A stretch of DNA of 64,000 nucleotides from Sorangium aterium. GTDB taxonomy: Bacteria > Myxococcota_A > Polyangia > Polyangiales > Polyangiaceae. This document shows, piece after piece, positions 17,919 through 27,133 of the stretch. The stretch covers positions 682,001 to 746,000 of the forward strand of contig NZ_JAQNDK010000004.1 of the NCBI RefSeq assembly GCF_028368935.1, written 5' to 3'. Both the position numbers and the translations under genes were made by a program. The first letter of the stretch is position 1. Every line of letters starts with the position of its first letter. A model generated the notes under the pieces. It was not told the DNA's origin, did no database searches, and saw only the letters and a list, made by a program, of their open reading frames with translations.

Positions 17919-17992
17919 CGCGCCACAGTGGATTCGAACCACTGGCCTTCGGCTCCGGAGGCCGACGCTCTATCCAGCTGAGCTAGTGGCGC
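17919..17992 (-). tRNA. tRNA-Arg (anticodon CCG)
   Basis: Read on the minus strand, the 74 nt fold as a complete cloverleaf: acceptor GCGCCAC with GTGGCGC, D arm GCTC-AGCTGGATA-GAGC, anticodon stem TCGGC/GCCGA around loop CTCCGGA (anticodon CCG, reading CGG), five-base variable loop and T arm AGTGG-TTCGAAT-CCACT. The discriminator is G and CCA is not encoded. CGG is a frequent Arg codon in this GC-rich genome. Confidence 0.97.
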
Positions 17993-18213
17993 ACTCTCGC
18001 GGGTTTCGCGAGGGGCCCCGAACCTACCCAAGACCTGGCTCTCGCGCAACCCCATTCCTGCACCTTCGCGCGCGTTGCTTCCCGCCGTCGTCGCCCACCG
18101 CTCGCCGAGGGCCCGCGCCAGCCGGGCGGCGCCGCCCGCCCGGCCGGCGGCGAGAGCCTCGCGCCATCCGCCAAAATTTGGCCACTGGCCCGTCTGTCCG
18201 GCATTCCCGGGGC

Positions 18214-19854
18214 ATGGATGCCCGACAGCGAAGCTCTGCGAGCCCGGCCCCGGCGCGCGGACCCCTCCCGCTCGCCCTGGCGGTCGCCGCCCTCGCCCTG
18301 CCGGTCCTGCCGGCCTGCAGCGGCGGGGAGAACGCCACGCCCGAGGGCATCATCAGCCTCTCCGCGGGCGCGGCCCAGAAGGCCGCCGAGAACGACCCCG
18401 CCACCCTGCCGCGCCCGGACGGGCTCCGCATCGGCGCCGTGCAGATGGTCGCGCCCATCTACGAGAAGGCGGACCGGCGCTCGGCCAAGCTCGGCTACCT
18501 CCGCGCGGGCGGGACGGCGCCCCGCGGGGAGAAGCCCGCCGCGTTCGACGACTGCCAGGGCGGCTACTACCGCGTGCTGCCCGCCGGGTACATGTGCGCG
18601 GACGGCGACGCCACGATCGACATGCAGCACCCGATCCTCCGGGCGCTCACGCGGCGGCCCGACCTGTCCAAGCCGATGCCGTACCCGTACGCCTTCGTCC
18701 GGGCCATCGCGCCGAACTACTACCGGATGCCGTCGACGAAGGAGCAGCTCCAGTACGAAATGAGCCTGGAGCGGCACCTCCGCAGCTACAAGAAGCTCAA
18801 GAAGAAGTGGGACGAGATCAAGGTCGGCGCCAACGACGTGCCGCTCGACGCGGCGGGCAACGCGGCCGCCGACCCGCCCGCAGAGCCGCCCGAGCTCGGC
18901 GACAGCGAGCTCTTCGGCGGCAACGGCGGCAACGGCGGCGACGAGATCCCGTGGTTCTTCAAGGGCGGGCGGCAGCTCCCGAACATCTCGTCGTTCAAGG
19001 TGCCGGGCTACGCGATCATCACCAACCGGATCGCGCGCAAGGCAGGGCTCGCCCTCATCGACACCTTCATGGGCGACGGCGGGCGGCGCTTCGCCATGAC
19101 CACCGACGCGCGGCTCGTGCCCACCTCGAAGCTCAAGCCCGCCCGCGGCTCCACGTTCCACGGCGTCGACATGACCAAGGGGTGGGAGCTGCCGCTCGCG
19201 TTCGTGCACCGGCAGGACGCGAAGCGCTACGACATCTCCGGCGGCGAGATGGAGAAGGCGGGCGAGCTGCCCTGGCACACCGCCGTGCAGCTCACGGGGC
19301 GCTCGAAGAAGGTCGGCGGCGCCCGCCTCGTCGAGGCGAAGGACGGGACGTGGGTGCGCGACTCCGACGTCGCCATCGCGGTCAAGCCCTCGGAGCTGCC
19401 GTCGTTCGCGCAGGGGACGGTGAAGTGGATCGACATCTCGATCCTGAGCCAGACGCTCATCCTCTACGAGGGCAAGAAGCCCGTGTACGCCACCGCGGCG
19501 GCGACGGGCCGCGACGGGCTCGGCGACCCCAAGAAGACCTTCTCGACCGTGCGGGGGACGTTCCGGATCCGCGACAAACACGTCACGACGACCATGGACG
19601 CGCACGAGGTCGACAACAAGTTCGAGCTCCGCGACGTGCCGTGGGTGCAGTACTTCGAGGCCGGCTACGCGATCCACGCGGCGCCGTGGCACGACGACTA
19701 CGGCAAGCCGCGCAGCCACGGGTGCATCAACCTGTCGCCGATCGACGCGCGCCGGGTGTTCCTCTGGACCGATCCCCCCGTGCCCGACGGGTGGCACGGG
19801 GTCAGCGCGGGGAAGGCCACGGGGGAAGGGACCATCGTCCACATCCATCCGTAG
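18214..19854 (+). CDS. L,D-transpeptidase (YkuD domain) lipoprotein
   Basis: ATG 18214 gives 546 aa with an N-terminal signal peptide ending in a lipobox-like LPAC, so it is probably periplasmic and lipid-anchored. The N-terminal two-thirds is unassigned; it includes an SH3-like stretch near residues 70-120 (APIYEKADRRSAKLGYLRAGG) and a charged linker near 190-245. The C-terminal catalytic domain (about 400-530) has the YkuD signature: HAAPWHDDYGKPRSHGCINL with nucleophile Cys504, followed by SPIDARRVF. Such enzymes form 3-3 peptidoglycan cross-links or attach lipoproteins to the wall. A hairpin repeat follows the stop codon directly. Confidence 0.9.
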   Translation: MDARQRSSASPAPARGPLPLALAVAALALPVLPACSGGENATPEGIISLSAGAAQKAAENDPATLPRPDGLRIGAVQMVAPIYEKADRRSAKLGYLRAGGTAPRGEKPAAFDDCQGGYYRVLPAGYMCADGDATIDMQHPILRALTRRPDLSKPMPYPYAFVRAIAPNYYRMPSTKEQLQYEMSLERHLRSYKKLKKKWDEIKVGANDVPLDAAGNAAADPPAEPPELGDSELFGGNGGNGGDEIPWFFKGGRQLPNISSFKVPGYAIITNRIARKAGLALIDTFMGDGGRRFAMTTDARLVPTSKLKPARGSTFHGVDMTKGWELPLAFVHRQDAKRYDISGGEMEKAGELPWHTAVQLTGRSKKVGGARLVEAKDGTWVRDSDVAIAVKPSELPSFAQGTVKWIDISILSQTLILYEGKKPVYATAAATGRDGLGDPKKTFSTVRGTFRIRDKHVTTTMDAHEVDNKFELRDVPWVQYFEAGYAIHAAPWHDDYGKPRSHGCINLSPIDARRVFLWTDPPVPDGWHGVSAGKATGEGTIVHIHP

Positions 19855-19867
19855 GCTGGCTCACCCG

Positions 19868-20002
<135 letters not shown>

Positions 20003-20046
20003 AGGGCGAAGCTTCGTTCACGCCTGCGCGGAGGAGGCGGCGGGGG

Positions 20047-22158
20047 TCAGTCCTCGTCGGCCTCGGCCTTGAAGCCGCTCTCCTTGATCACCTTGTCCTG
20101 CACCATCGGCGGGCAGACCTCCAGGTGCTCGACGTTCATCGTGAACGTGCCTTTGCCCTGGGTCATGCTCTTCAGCTTCGACTCGTACTCGAGCACCTCG
20201 GCGAGCGGGACGAACGCGTTCACGATCGTCTGGCTCTCGACCGAGTCCGTGCCGATGATCCTCCCGCGGCGGCTGTTGATGTCGCCGATGATGTCGCCCA
20301 TCGCGACGCTCGGCACCGTCACCGAGAGCCGCACGATGGGCTCGAGCAGCACCGGCGCGCACTGCGCGGCGGCCGCCTTGAAGGCCTTGCTGCCCGCCAT
20401 CTGGAACGCCGCGTCCGAGGAGTCGACGTCGTGGTACTTGCCGTCGAAGAGCCGCACCTTGACGTCGATCATCGGGTAGCCGGCCAGGACGCCCTTCGAC
20501 ATCGACTTGACGATGCCCTTCTCGACCGAGGGGATGAACTGCCGCGGCACGACGCCGCCCACGACCGCGTCCTCGAAGACGAAGCCGCCGCCACGCGGCA
20601 AAGGCTCCATGTCGATGTAGCAGACGCCGAACTGGCCATGTCCGCCGGTCTGCTTCTTGTGCTTGCCCTCGATGTTCGTGGCCTTCTTCGAGATCGTCTC
20701 CTTGTAGGCGATGTGCGGCGGGCCGAGCCGACAGTCGACCCCGACGCGCCGGCGGATGCGCTCCACCGTGATCTCCAGGTGCAGGGCGCCGAGGCCCGAG
20801 ACGACGAGCTCGCGGGTCGACGCGTCCTGGTGCACGCTGAGCCCCGGGTCCTCCTCGGTCAGCCGGTAGAGCGCGTTGCCGACCTTGTCCTCGCCGCCCT
20901 TGGCATCGAACCGCACGCCGCGCGAGAAGAGGGCCGGCGGCAGCTCCGGCGCGGAGAGCAGGAACGCGTGCTTCTCGTCCGAGAGCGTGTGCCCGCTCAG
21001 CGTGGCCTTCAGCTTGTGCAGCGCCACGATGTCCCCGGCGCGCGCCTCGTCCACCTGCTTGTGGTCCTTGCCGACCACGCTGTGGATCTTGCCGAGCCGC
21101 TCCGAGCCGCCCGTGCTCGCGTTGAGCATCGTGGCGTCGGGCCGGAGCACGCCGGAGAGCACGCGCACGAACGAGGTGCGGCCGGCGTGCGGATCGATCG
21201 AGGTCTTGAAGACGAACGCCGCCGCCGGGGCCTCCGCCGACGACGGCCGCTCCGCGGCCTGCGGCGCGGCGCCGGGCTTGCCGCTCGGGACGACGCCGCT
21301 CCAGGCCGGGTGCTCGGTCGGCGGCGGCACGAGCTCGACGATGCCGTCGAGCAGCGCGGCGACGCCGCTCGGGCGGACCCCGGAGGCGAAATAGACCGGG
21401 ATCAGCGTCCCCCGGCGGACCGCGGCGCGGAGCCCTTGGTCGAGCTCCTCCTGCGTGAGATCTCCCTCGGTCAGGTACCGCTCGGTGAGCTCGTCGTCGC
21501 TGCCGGCGACGTCGTCGACGAGCTTCCCCCGGGCCTTCTCGACGGCGCCCGCGGCGTCGGCCGGCACGGGAGAGCCCGCGGCCGCGGCGGGCGCCTCGGG
21601 CTTGTCGAGCCAGGCCTTCTTCGTCCGGATCGCGACGACCCCCCGGTGCTGGAGCCCCTCGCCGACGCGCTCCTCCATCACCGCGAGCGGCGCCTTGAGG
21701 CGCGCGCGGACCTCGGCGAGCACCTCGTCGGGGCGGGCGTTCTCGGCGTCGACCTTCGTCACGACGATCATGCACGGCAGCTTTGCGTCCCTCACCCAGC
21801 CGAAGACGCGCTCGGTGATCGGCTGCACGCCGTCCTTGCCGCTCACGACGAGGATGGCCGCGTCGACCGCCGCGAGGGCGAGCCGCGTCTCGGCGAGGAA
21901 GCTCCCCTCGCCCGGCGTGTCGACGAGGTTGACCTTCTTCCCCGCCCAGGAGAGGTGCGCGACGCTCGCCTCGAACGAGCAAACGTGCTCTTTTTCCTCG
22001 GCGGTCTCGTCGAGGACACTCGACTTGTCGTCCACCTTGCCGAGCTTGGCCGTCGCCTTGGCGACGTACAGCATGGCCTCGGCAAGCGATGTCTTCCCAG
22101 CCCCCTTGTGTCCGATGATTGCAACGTTCCTGATGTCCCCTGCCTCAGTCGTTGTCAT
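20047..22158 (-). CDS. Elongation factor G-like GTPase (EF-G paralogue)
   Basis: The 703 aa product is close to the usual EF-G length, with GTPase, domain II and domains III-V recognisable (domain IV/V stretches KKQTGGHGQFGVCYI, MGDIIGDINSRRGRI, VPLAEVLEYESKLKSMTQGKG). It is not the housekeeping EF-G: the P-loop is GHKGAGKT (16-23) instead of AHIDAGKT, G3 is DTPGEG (80-85) with Glu84 where the catalytic His stands, and G4 is TKVD (134-137) instead of NKxD. The switch-I region is divergent too. This matches the EF-G2/EF-G-like group, whose members bind GTP but show weak or no ribosome-stimulated hydrolysis where tested. It stands alone, not in an str operon. Confidence 0.9.
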   Translation of the reverse strand: MTTTEAGDIRNVAIIGHKGAGKTSLAEAMLYVAKATAKLGKVDDKSSVLDETAEEKEHVCSFEASVAHLSWAGKKVNLVDTPGEGSFLAETRLALAAVDAAILVVSGKDGVQPITERVFGWVRDAKLPCMIVVTKVDAENARPDEVLAEVRARLKAPLAVMEERVGEGLQHRGVVAIRTKKAWLDKPEAPAAAAGSPVPADAAGAVEKARGKLVDDVAGSDDELTERYLTEGDLTQEELDQGLRAAVRRGTLIPVYFASGVRPSGVAALLDGIVELVPPPTEHPAWSGVVPSGKPGAAPQAAERPSSAEAPAAAFVFKTSIDPHAGRTSFVRVLSGVLRPDATMLNASTGGSERLGKIHSVVGKDHKQVDEARAGDIVALHKLKATLSGHTLSDEKHAFLLSAPELPPALFSRGVRFDAKGGEDKVGNALYRLTEEDPGLSVHQDASTRELVVSGLGALHLEITVERIRRRVGVDCRLGPPHIAYKETISKKATNIEGKHKKQTGGHGQFGVCYIDMEPLPRGGGFVFEDAVVGGVVPRQFIPSVEKGIVKSMSKGVLAGYPMIDVKVRLFDGKYHDVDSSDAAFQMAGSKAFKAAAAQCAPVLLEPIVRLSVTVPSVAMGDIIGDINSRRGRIIGTDSVESQTIVNAFVPLAEVLEYESKLKSMTQGKGTFTMNVEHLEVCPPMVQDKVIKESGFKAEADED

Positions 22159-22362
22159 CCCTCGTTCGTACCAATCCCCGTCGAGATCGAGAAGGCCGGC
22201 ACGCGATTTTTGCGGCGCTTTCCTCGAGGCAGGAGGTCAGCGAAGCCGGGCAGCGCGTCGCTCACCCGAGCTCTGCCGCGACGCGCTGCGGCGTGCTCCG
22301 GTGATTTGCGCTTGTCCGGCGCTGCCTGAGTGGAGCGCTCGCCCGGGAGCTCGGCGCACGAA

Positions 22363-22710
22363 ATGAGCACTCTCCGCCTCGCACTCCAGATGGTCCTCGG
22401 TATCGCGCTGCCGTTCGTGCTGCAGCGCTGGGACCGACGGCGGCTCACGCCCGAGCAGCGGGAAGCTTGCTGGAACGGAGCGACCTGGGGCGCGGCCCTC
22501 TATGCGTTCGGCCCGCTGTCCATGCTCGGGTGGTGCTGGGTCACGCGCGGCGTCCAGCACGGGCGGCCGGGGGCGCGTGGAACACGCGGAACAGCGCGCT
22601 TCCGCGCGCTGAAGGCGCTCGGGCTCGGCGCGGCGTCCGCCGTAGCGCTCGTCCTGATCCTGAGCGGCGTCGATTATCTGGTCGCGCTCGCATTGGGGCT
22701 CCCGCCGTGA
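22363..22710 (+). CDS. Small membrane protein of unknown function
   Basis: A 115 aa product with two hydrophobic segments, one starting near residue 33 (ATWGAALYAFGPLSMLGWCWV) and one near the C-terminus (ALGLGAASAVALVLILSGVDYLVALALGL), joined by a basic loop. The first 20 residues (LRLALQMVLGIALPFVL) may form a third. I do not recognise the family. A GTG 33 bases upstream would add 11 residues; ATG 22363 is preferred because hydrophobic sequence starts right after it. It is divergent from the EF-G-like gene with about 200 bases between. Confidence 0.6.
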   Translation: MSTLRLALQMVLGIALPFVLQRWDRRRLTPEQREACWNGATWGAALYAFGPLSMLGWCWVTRGVQHGRPGARGTRGTARFRALKALGLGAASAVALVLILSGVDYLVALALGLPP

Positions 22711-22813
22711 GCTGCGTGGGTGGCACATGAAACGCATGGGGGCGGTGTCGATGGCTCGATGGCGCATGACAGGTGCCGCTGATGCCGCTCATGGAGAGGG
22801 CTGCAGGCCGGCC

Positions 22814-22833
22814 GGCCGGCCAGCTGGCCGGCC
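22814..22833 (+). repeat. Perfect 20-base palindrome in a GGCC-repeat cluster
   Basis: GGCCGGCCAGCTGGCCGGCC equals its own reverse complement and sits inside a longer run of GGCC/CCAGC units (22806-22841). It lies between a small membrane protein gene and a kinase gene on the same strand, about 100 bases after the first stop codon. It may act as a terminator stem. Confidence 0.6.
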
Positions 22834-22992
22834 AGCCAGCTGCTCCAAAATGCGTGAAGAACGGACATTTTCGTGCGCGGGTGTCACTAGACGACACGTC
22901 ATGGACGCGATAGCAGCACTCTGAGTCTGCTATTCAGGGGACAGGCTTTTACTCTGTCCGCGGAGCTCGCGGACACACACCGAGGCAGTGCG

Positions 22993-25011
22993 TTGACGTC
23001 GCTGAAGCCCAGAGGAGAGGATCGCGCGGCTGCGCGGGAGCGGACCGACGCGTGGACCGACGCTGAACGTGCGCCTCGGGCGGCCGAGGGCGGCCCGAGG
23101 TGGCAGGAGATCGTCGCCGGCAGGTACGCGGTGGAGACCCGGATCGGCGCCGGCGGCGTGGGCGTCGTCCAGCTCGCCACCGATCGCCTGTCGGGCCAGC
23201 GCGTCGCGCTCAAGCGCGTCGATCCGAGGCTCGTCGAGAACAGGCACGCCGTCGATCGGCTGCTCCGCGGCGCCCGCGCCGCGCGCGCGCTCAAGGGCAG
23301 GTACGTCGCGCGGATCCTCGACGTCGGGGTCGAAGGTGGCGCGCCGTTCGTGGTCAGCGAGTACCTGGAGGGCTCCGACGTCACGAGCTACCTGCGGCGC
23401 CGCGGGCCGATCCGGGTCAGGGAGGCGGTGAAGTACCTCCTGCAGATCTGCGAGGCGGTCGCCGAGGCGCACGGCCTCGGGATCCTCCACCGGGACATCA
23501 AGCCCGAGAACCTCTTTCTCAGCTTCGGCGACGGCGCCCCGAGCGTGAAGGTCCTCGACTTCGGGGTGTCGGCCGTCGCGTGCGGCGTCGAGAGCGAGGG
23601 GCCGAACGCCGCCTCGGGCGCCATGCGGACATCGCTGCTCTTCATGGCGCCGGAGCAGATGCGCTCGGCGGGCGGCATCGACGAGCGCGCCGACATCTGG
23701 TCGATCGGCGCGGTCGCCTACGCGCTGCTCTGCGGGGCGAGCCCGTTCGATGCGCCGACCGAGCTCGAGATCTGCACCAAGGTCCTGACCGAGCCGCCCG
23801 CGCCCTTTCCGGCGGGCGTCGAGCCCCCGGAGCTGCGGGCGCTCCTGCTGCGCTGCCTCGCCAAGGACCCCGAGGCGCGCCCCCCGGACGTCGCGAAGCT
23901 CGCGTTCGCGCTCGCGCGCTTCGGGGGCGAGGGCGCGGAGGACGCGGCCGAGCGCGTGTGGGAGGCGCTCCGGGCGGACGAGACCGTCCGCATGGCGACG
24001 CCTGCCCCGGCGCCGGTGGAGGACGAGTGGGAGGCCGACACGCTGGCGGACCTGCCGAGGATGTCGCCCGACGATCTCTTGAGCGACCTCGAGACGACGG
24101 CCAAGTGGGAAGCTCCCGGAGGCCCCCGTCTGTCCGACGTCACGCTGGTGTCGCACGCGGGAGCGGCGTGGGACGGCGGCGATCAGCTCCGGGCGAGCCG
24201 CACTCCGCCCCCGCCGGTCCTGACGGTGAAACCGCCGGAGCGCCGCTCCGATCCCCAGGCGAGCGGGCCAGTGCAGCGGCCGACTGCCGAGGACACGCCG
24301 GTTCCGCTCGGCCGCAAGGTCGTGCACCGCGTCAGCGATGGTGCGGCGCCTCGCGTCACGCCGGGGCTCACGGCGCGCGCGCAGGCCGAGACCGATGCGG
24401 AGCGGCTCACGGTGGTGCGCCGGGGGCCGTCGCCGTGGCCCCGGCGGCTCGCGATCGCGTTCGCGCTGTTCGGGATGCTCGCGGGCATCGGCGGCGTGTG
24501 GCTCGTGCAGATGCGCACGCTCGACGGGGGTGGGAGCGCGCTTCCCGCGGCGAAGGGGCTGGCGAAGCGCGCGGTCCAGGAGGCGCGCTCGTCGGTGGTG
24601 GCAGGGCGGCCGAGCGCGGCCGTCCCTGCGGCGCCCGAGCCCTCGCCCGAGCTCCCGGCGGCCGAGCCCCCCGAGGCCGAGCTGATTCCCGCGAGCGCCG
24701 CGGGCCCCGACAGCGAGGCGCCGCGGGTGGCGCAAGCGCGGGGGGCCCGGCTCGACGCGCGGCGCCCCGAGGTCATCTACGACGAGGTCGAGCGCGAGCG
24801 GCGCCGGCGGCGCGAGAAGCTCGAGCGCGAGCGGGCGTGGCGCGATGCGACCACCCGCGCGCGGCAAGAGCGCGACGCGTCCCGGCGCGAGCCGCCGCGG
24901 CCCGAGGAGGGCGCGCGTGAGCCGGCGCAGCCCGCCGAGGGCGTGCGCGAGCCGCAGCAGCCCGCGGAGGGCGACGGCGCGCAGCGACCCCAGGCGGGCG
25001 ACGGCGGGTGA
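22993..25011 (+). CDS. Membrane-anchored Ser/Thr protein kinase
   Basis: TTG 22993 has GAGG seven bases before it and is taken as the start (672 aa). The kinase domain covers about residues 45-310: glycine loop IGAGGVGVV (51-59), Lys74 in VALKRV, HRDIKPEN with Asp168, DFG with Asp189, and APEQ. All key residues are present, so it should be active. An acidic and then Pro-rich linker precedes a single transmembrane helix (about 485-505, LAIAFALFGMLAGIGGVWLV). The C-terminal 165 residues lie outside the membrane and end in a strongly charged Arg/Glu coiled coil and Pro-Ala-Glu repeats (EPAQPAEGVREPQQPAEG). That extracytoplasmic part resembles no known sensor domain. Confidence 0.92.
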   Translation: MTSLKPRGEDRAAARERTDAWTDAERAPRAAEGGPRWQEIVAGRYAVETRIGAGGVGVVQLATDRLSGQRVALKRVDPRLVENRHAVDRLLRGARAARALKGRYVARILDVGVEGGAPFVVSEYLEGSDVTSYLRRRGPIRVREAVKYLLQICEAVAEAHGLGILHRDIKPENLFLSFGDGAPSVKVLDFGVSAVACGVESEGPNAASGAMRTSLLFMAPEQMRSAGGIDERADIWSIGAVAYALLCGASPFDAPTELEICTKVLTEPPAPFPAGVEPPELRALLLRCLAKDPEARPPDVAKLAFALARFGGEGAEDAAERVWEALRADETVRMATPAPAPVEDEWEADTLADLPRMSPDDLLSDLETTAKWEAPGGPRLSDVTLVSHAGAAWDGGDQLRASRTPPPPVLTVKPPERRSDPQASGPVQRPTAEDTPVPLGRKVVHRVSDGAAPRVTPGLTARAQAETDAERLTVVRRGPSPWPRRLAIAFALFGMLAGIGGVWLVQMRTLDGGGSALPAAKGLAKRAVQEARSSVVAGRPSAAVPAAPEPSPELPAAEPPEAELIPASAAGPDSEAPRVAQARGARLDARRPEVIYDEVERERRRRREKLERERAWRDATTRARQERDASRREPPRPEEGAREPAQPAEGVREPQQPAEGDGAQRPQAGDGG

Positions 25012-25063
25012 CGTCCGCGGCCCGGCGGTCTGCCTGCCTGGTATAAGGCGGCCCGTGCCAGGG

Positions 25064-26329
25064 ATGAGTCGAGGAGGTTGCGCGCTCGCCCGCGCGGCGT
25101 GCGCCGCGCTCGCCGTGTCGGCGGCGGTCGGTGCGCCTGTGCGCCCTGCGAGCGCCGCGCCGCGGGTCGCGCAGCAGGCGCCGCGGGTCGCGCCGGAGCA
25201 CCTGCCGTACGGCGCGGAGGGGTGGGCCGTGTCGGGCTGGGGCGGCGTGCGCGGCGTGACGATCGGGCCGATCGAGAACCTGCGGCACCCGGGCCGCGGC
25301 TACGGCACCGCGGCGAGCGGGCGGGCGATGGATGAGGCGGTGGCCATGGGCGCGACCTGGGTCAGCCTGACGCCGTTCGGCCGCGTGGGGGACGGCAAGG
25401 GCACGGGCGTCGATCTCGTCTTCGAGGCGCCGTTCGAGGAGAACCGGCGCAACGTGCTCGCGGCGATCGCGCAGGCGCACGCGCGCGGGCTCAAGGTGCT
25501 GCTCGTCCCGCACCTCTGGGTCGAGAGCGGCGAGTGGCGGGCCCTGATCGATCCCGGGGACGACGCCGGCTGGGCGCGCTGGGCCGAGTCGTACCGCCGG
25601 TTCCTGCTCACGTGGGCCGCGGTCGCGCGCGAGGGAGGCGCGGAGATGCTCAGCGTGGGCGTCGAGCTGCGGAGCTGGGTGACGACGCCGCGGGCGGCGA
25701 GCTTCCTGCCGATCATCGAGGCGGTGCGCCGCGTGTACCCGGGGCTGCTCACCTACTCGGCGAACTGGGACGACGTCGAGCACACGCTGATCTTCGACGC
25801 GCTCGACCTCATCGGCATCAACGCGTTCTACCCGCTGGCGGAGCGGGAGGGCGCGTCGTTCGAGGAGCTCTTGCGCGGGGGGCGCAAGGTGGCGGCCGGG
25901 GTGGACGCCGTGGCGCGCGCGTGGGGCAAGCCGATCCTGCTGACGGAGATCGGCTACACCACGCGGCGCGATCCCGCCGTGCGCCCGTGGGAGTGGCCCG
26001 ATCGCATGAAGGACGTGGTGGTCGATCAGCGCTCGCAGGCCGAGGCCTACGCCGCGGTGATCGCGCCGTTCCTCGACGCACGCACGTGCGCCGGGTTCTT
26101 CGTCTGGCGGCTCTACGCCGATCCGGACGACGTCTCGCAAGAGGCCGAGTGGGGCTTCTCGCCGAGGGGCAAGCTCGCGGAGCTCGTGCTGCGCGACGCC
26201 TTCGCCGCCCGCTGGGCCGCCGACGGCCCCCGGCTGCCGGGCGACGCGCTCGGCAGGCACCGCGCGCGCACCCCGGGGCTCTTCGGATGGGAGCTCGATC
26301 CCGACGAGCCCGGGAGCCTGTTCCCGTAG
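25064..26329 (+). CDS. Secreted TIM-barrel glycoside hydrolase (GH113-like)
   Basis: ATG 25064 starts a signal peptide (CALARAACAALAVSAAVGAPV, ending near PASA), giving 421 aa. The mature part reads as a (beta/alpha)8 barrel: GVTIGPIENLRHPG, MGATWVSLTPFGRV, HARGLKVLLVPHLWV. Two strand-end glutamates stand where retaining enzymes of clan A have theirs: SVGVELRSW (acid/base candidate) and ILLTEIGYTT (nucleophile candidate), with GFFVWRLYADPDD after them. The pattern is closest to GH113 (beta-mannanase-like) proteins; the substrate is not certain. The gene follows the Ser/Thr kinase by 52 bases on the same strand. Confidence 0.75.
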   Translation: MSRGGCALARAACAALAVSAAVGAPVRPASAAPRVAQQAPRVAPEHLPYGAEGWAVSGWGGVRGVTIGPIENLRHPGRGYGTAASGRAMDEAVAMGATWVSLTPFGRVGDGKGTGVDLVFEAPFEENRRNVLAAIAQAHARGLKVLLVPHLWVESGEWRALIDPGDDAGWARWAESYRRFLLTWAAVAREGGAEMLSVGVELRSWVTTPRAASFLPIIEAVRRVYPGLLTYSANWDDVEHTLIFDALDLIGINAFYPLAEREGASFEELLRGGRKVAAGVDAVARAWGKPILLTEIGYTTRRDPAVRPWEWPDRMKDVVVDQRSQAEAYAAVIAPFLDARTCAGFFVWRLYADPDDVSQEAEWGFSPRGKLAELVLRDAFAARWAADGPRLPGDALGRHRARTPGLFGWELDPDEPGSLFP

Positions 26330-26416
26330 CTGGGCAATCCGGAGCTCCCGGGCCTGCCCGGGAGGCGGCCGGACCCGGGCGCTGCGGCTCCCGTCGAGGC
26401 TGCGCCGCGCGCAGCC

Positions 26417-27133
26417 TCAGGCGTGCGCGCTTTCCAGGCCCTTCAGGCTCGACAGCGCCGCCTGCGCGATGGCCATCTGTCGCTCGAGCTCCGCGGGCGA
26501 CGCCGGGGTCTCCAGGATCAGCGCCGCGTCGTCAGGGACGTGGGCGGCGATCCGCTGGAACGCGTGCGCCGCGCCCTGGCTCAGGGCGTCGTGGCGGCTC
26601 CCCGCGTTCACCTCGCTCACGTGGAGCTGCTTCAGGCGTGTCCTGTGCTCCCGTACGAGGAAATGGGCCTCGGTCATCGTGCGATCGACCTGGTGCGCAT
26701 GGCCGATATCGAAGCAGAACGACGCGTCCGGCAGCGCGTCGAAGAAGGGCCCGAGCTCCTCCACGGTGCGGCCCGTCCGCTTTCGCTTATCCATGTTCTC
26801 GAGCGCGAGGAAGCCGCCGAGCTGCCGGAAGGTGCCGAGATCATGGACGGTGTCGGGGTGGAGGACGATGAGCCATCCCAGCGCGGCCACCTCCGCCATG
26901 GCGTCGGCGACGGCGCGCTCCTCCGCCGCGTCGAAGCGGCTCGGAGCGTGGAACGAGACGTAGTCGTACCGCGACAGGTCGAGCGAGCCGAGGAGCCGGA
27001 GCAGCGGCTTGAGCTCCGAGATCCGCAGCGCGGAGAGCTCCACGGCGGTCGCCGAGCTCCCTTCGAGCATCGAGAGCGCCCGCTCGACGTCGCTGAGGGC
27101 GAGCGCCCCTGTCGAGTAGCCCACGGGTCGCAT
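26417..27133 (-). CDS. TIM-barrel metal-dependent protein, AP endonuclease 2/sugar isomerase-like
   Basis: A 238 aa single-domain protein with the ligand pattern of the xylose isomerase-like/AP endonuclease family 2 barrel: Glu in AVELSALRI, His in SFHAPSR, His in VLHPDTV, Glu in LALENMDKR, Asp-x-x-His in CFDIGHAH, His in KQLHVSEVN and Glu in LILETPAS. Members are sugar-phosphate isomerases or epimerases, or DNA-repair nucleases; the substrate here is unknown. Its start codon shares one base with the stop of the nucleotidyltransferase gene (TGATG at 27131-27135), so the two are translationally coupled and probably work together. Confidence 0.78.
   Translation of the reverse strand: MRPVGYSTGALALSDVERALSMLEGSSATAVELSALRISELKPLLRLLGSLDLSRYDYVSFHAPSRFDAAEERAVADAMAEVAALGWLIVLHPDTVHDLGTFRQLGGFLALENMDKRKRTGRTVEELGPFFDALPDASFCFDIGHAHQVDRTMTEAHFLVREHRTRLKQLHVSEVNAGSRHDALSQGAAHAFQRIAAHVPDDAALILETPASPAELERQMAIAQAALSSLKGLESAHA

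Noticed and set aside
17339-17992. Integration site of a mobile element at tRNA-Arg
   Set aside because: No integrase gene and no second copy of the tRNA 3' end were found nearby.
17588-18055. A 155-codon frame across the tRNA with text resembling many annotated 'hypothetical' proteins
   Set aside because: The matching part (LAQLDRASASGAEGQWFES) is translated tRNA-Arg, a common annotation artefact.
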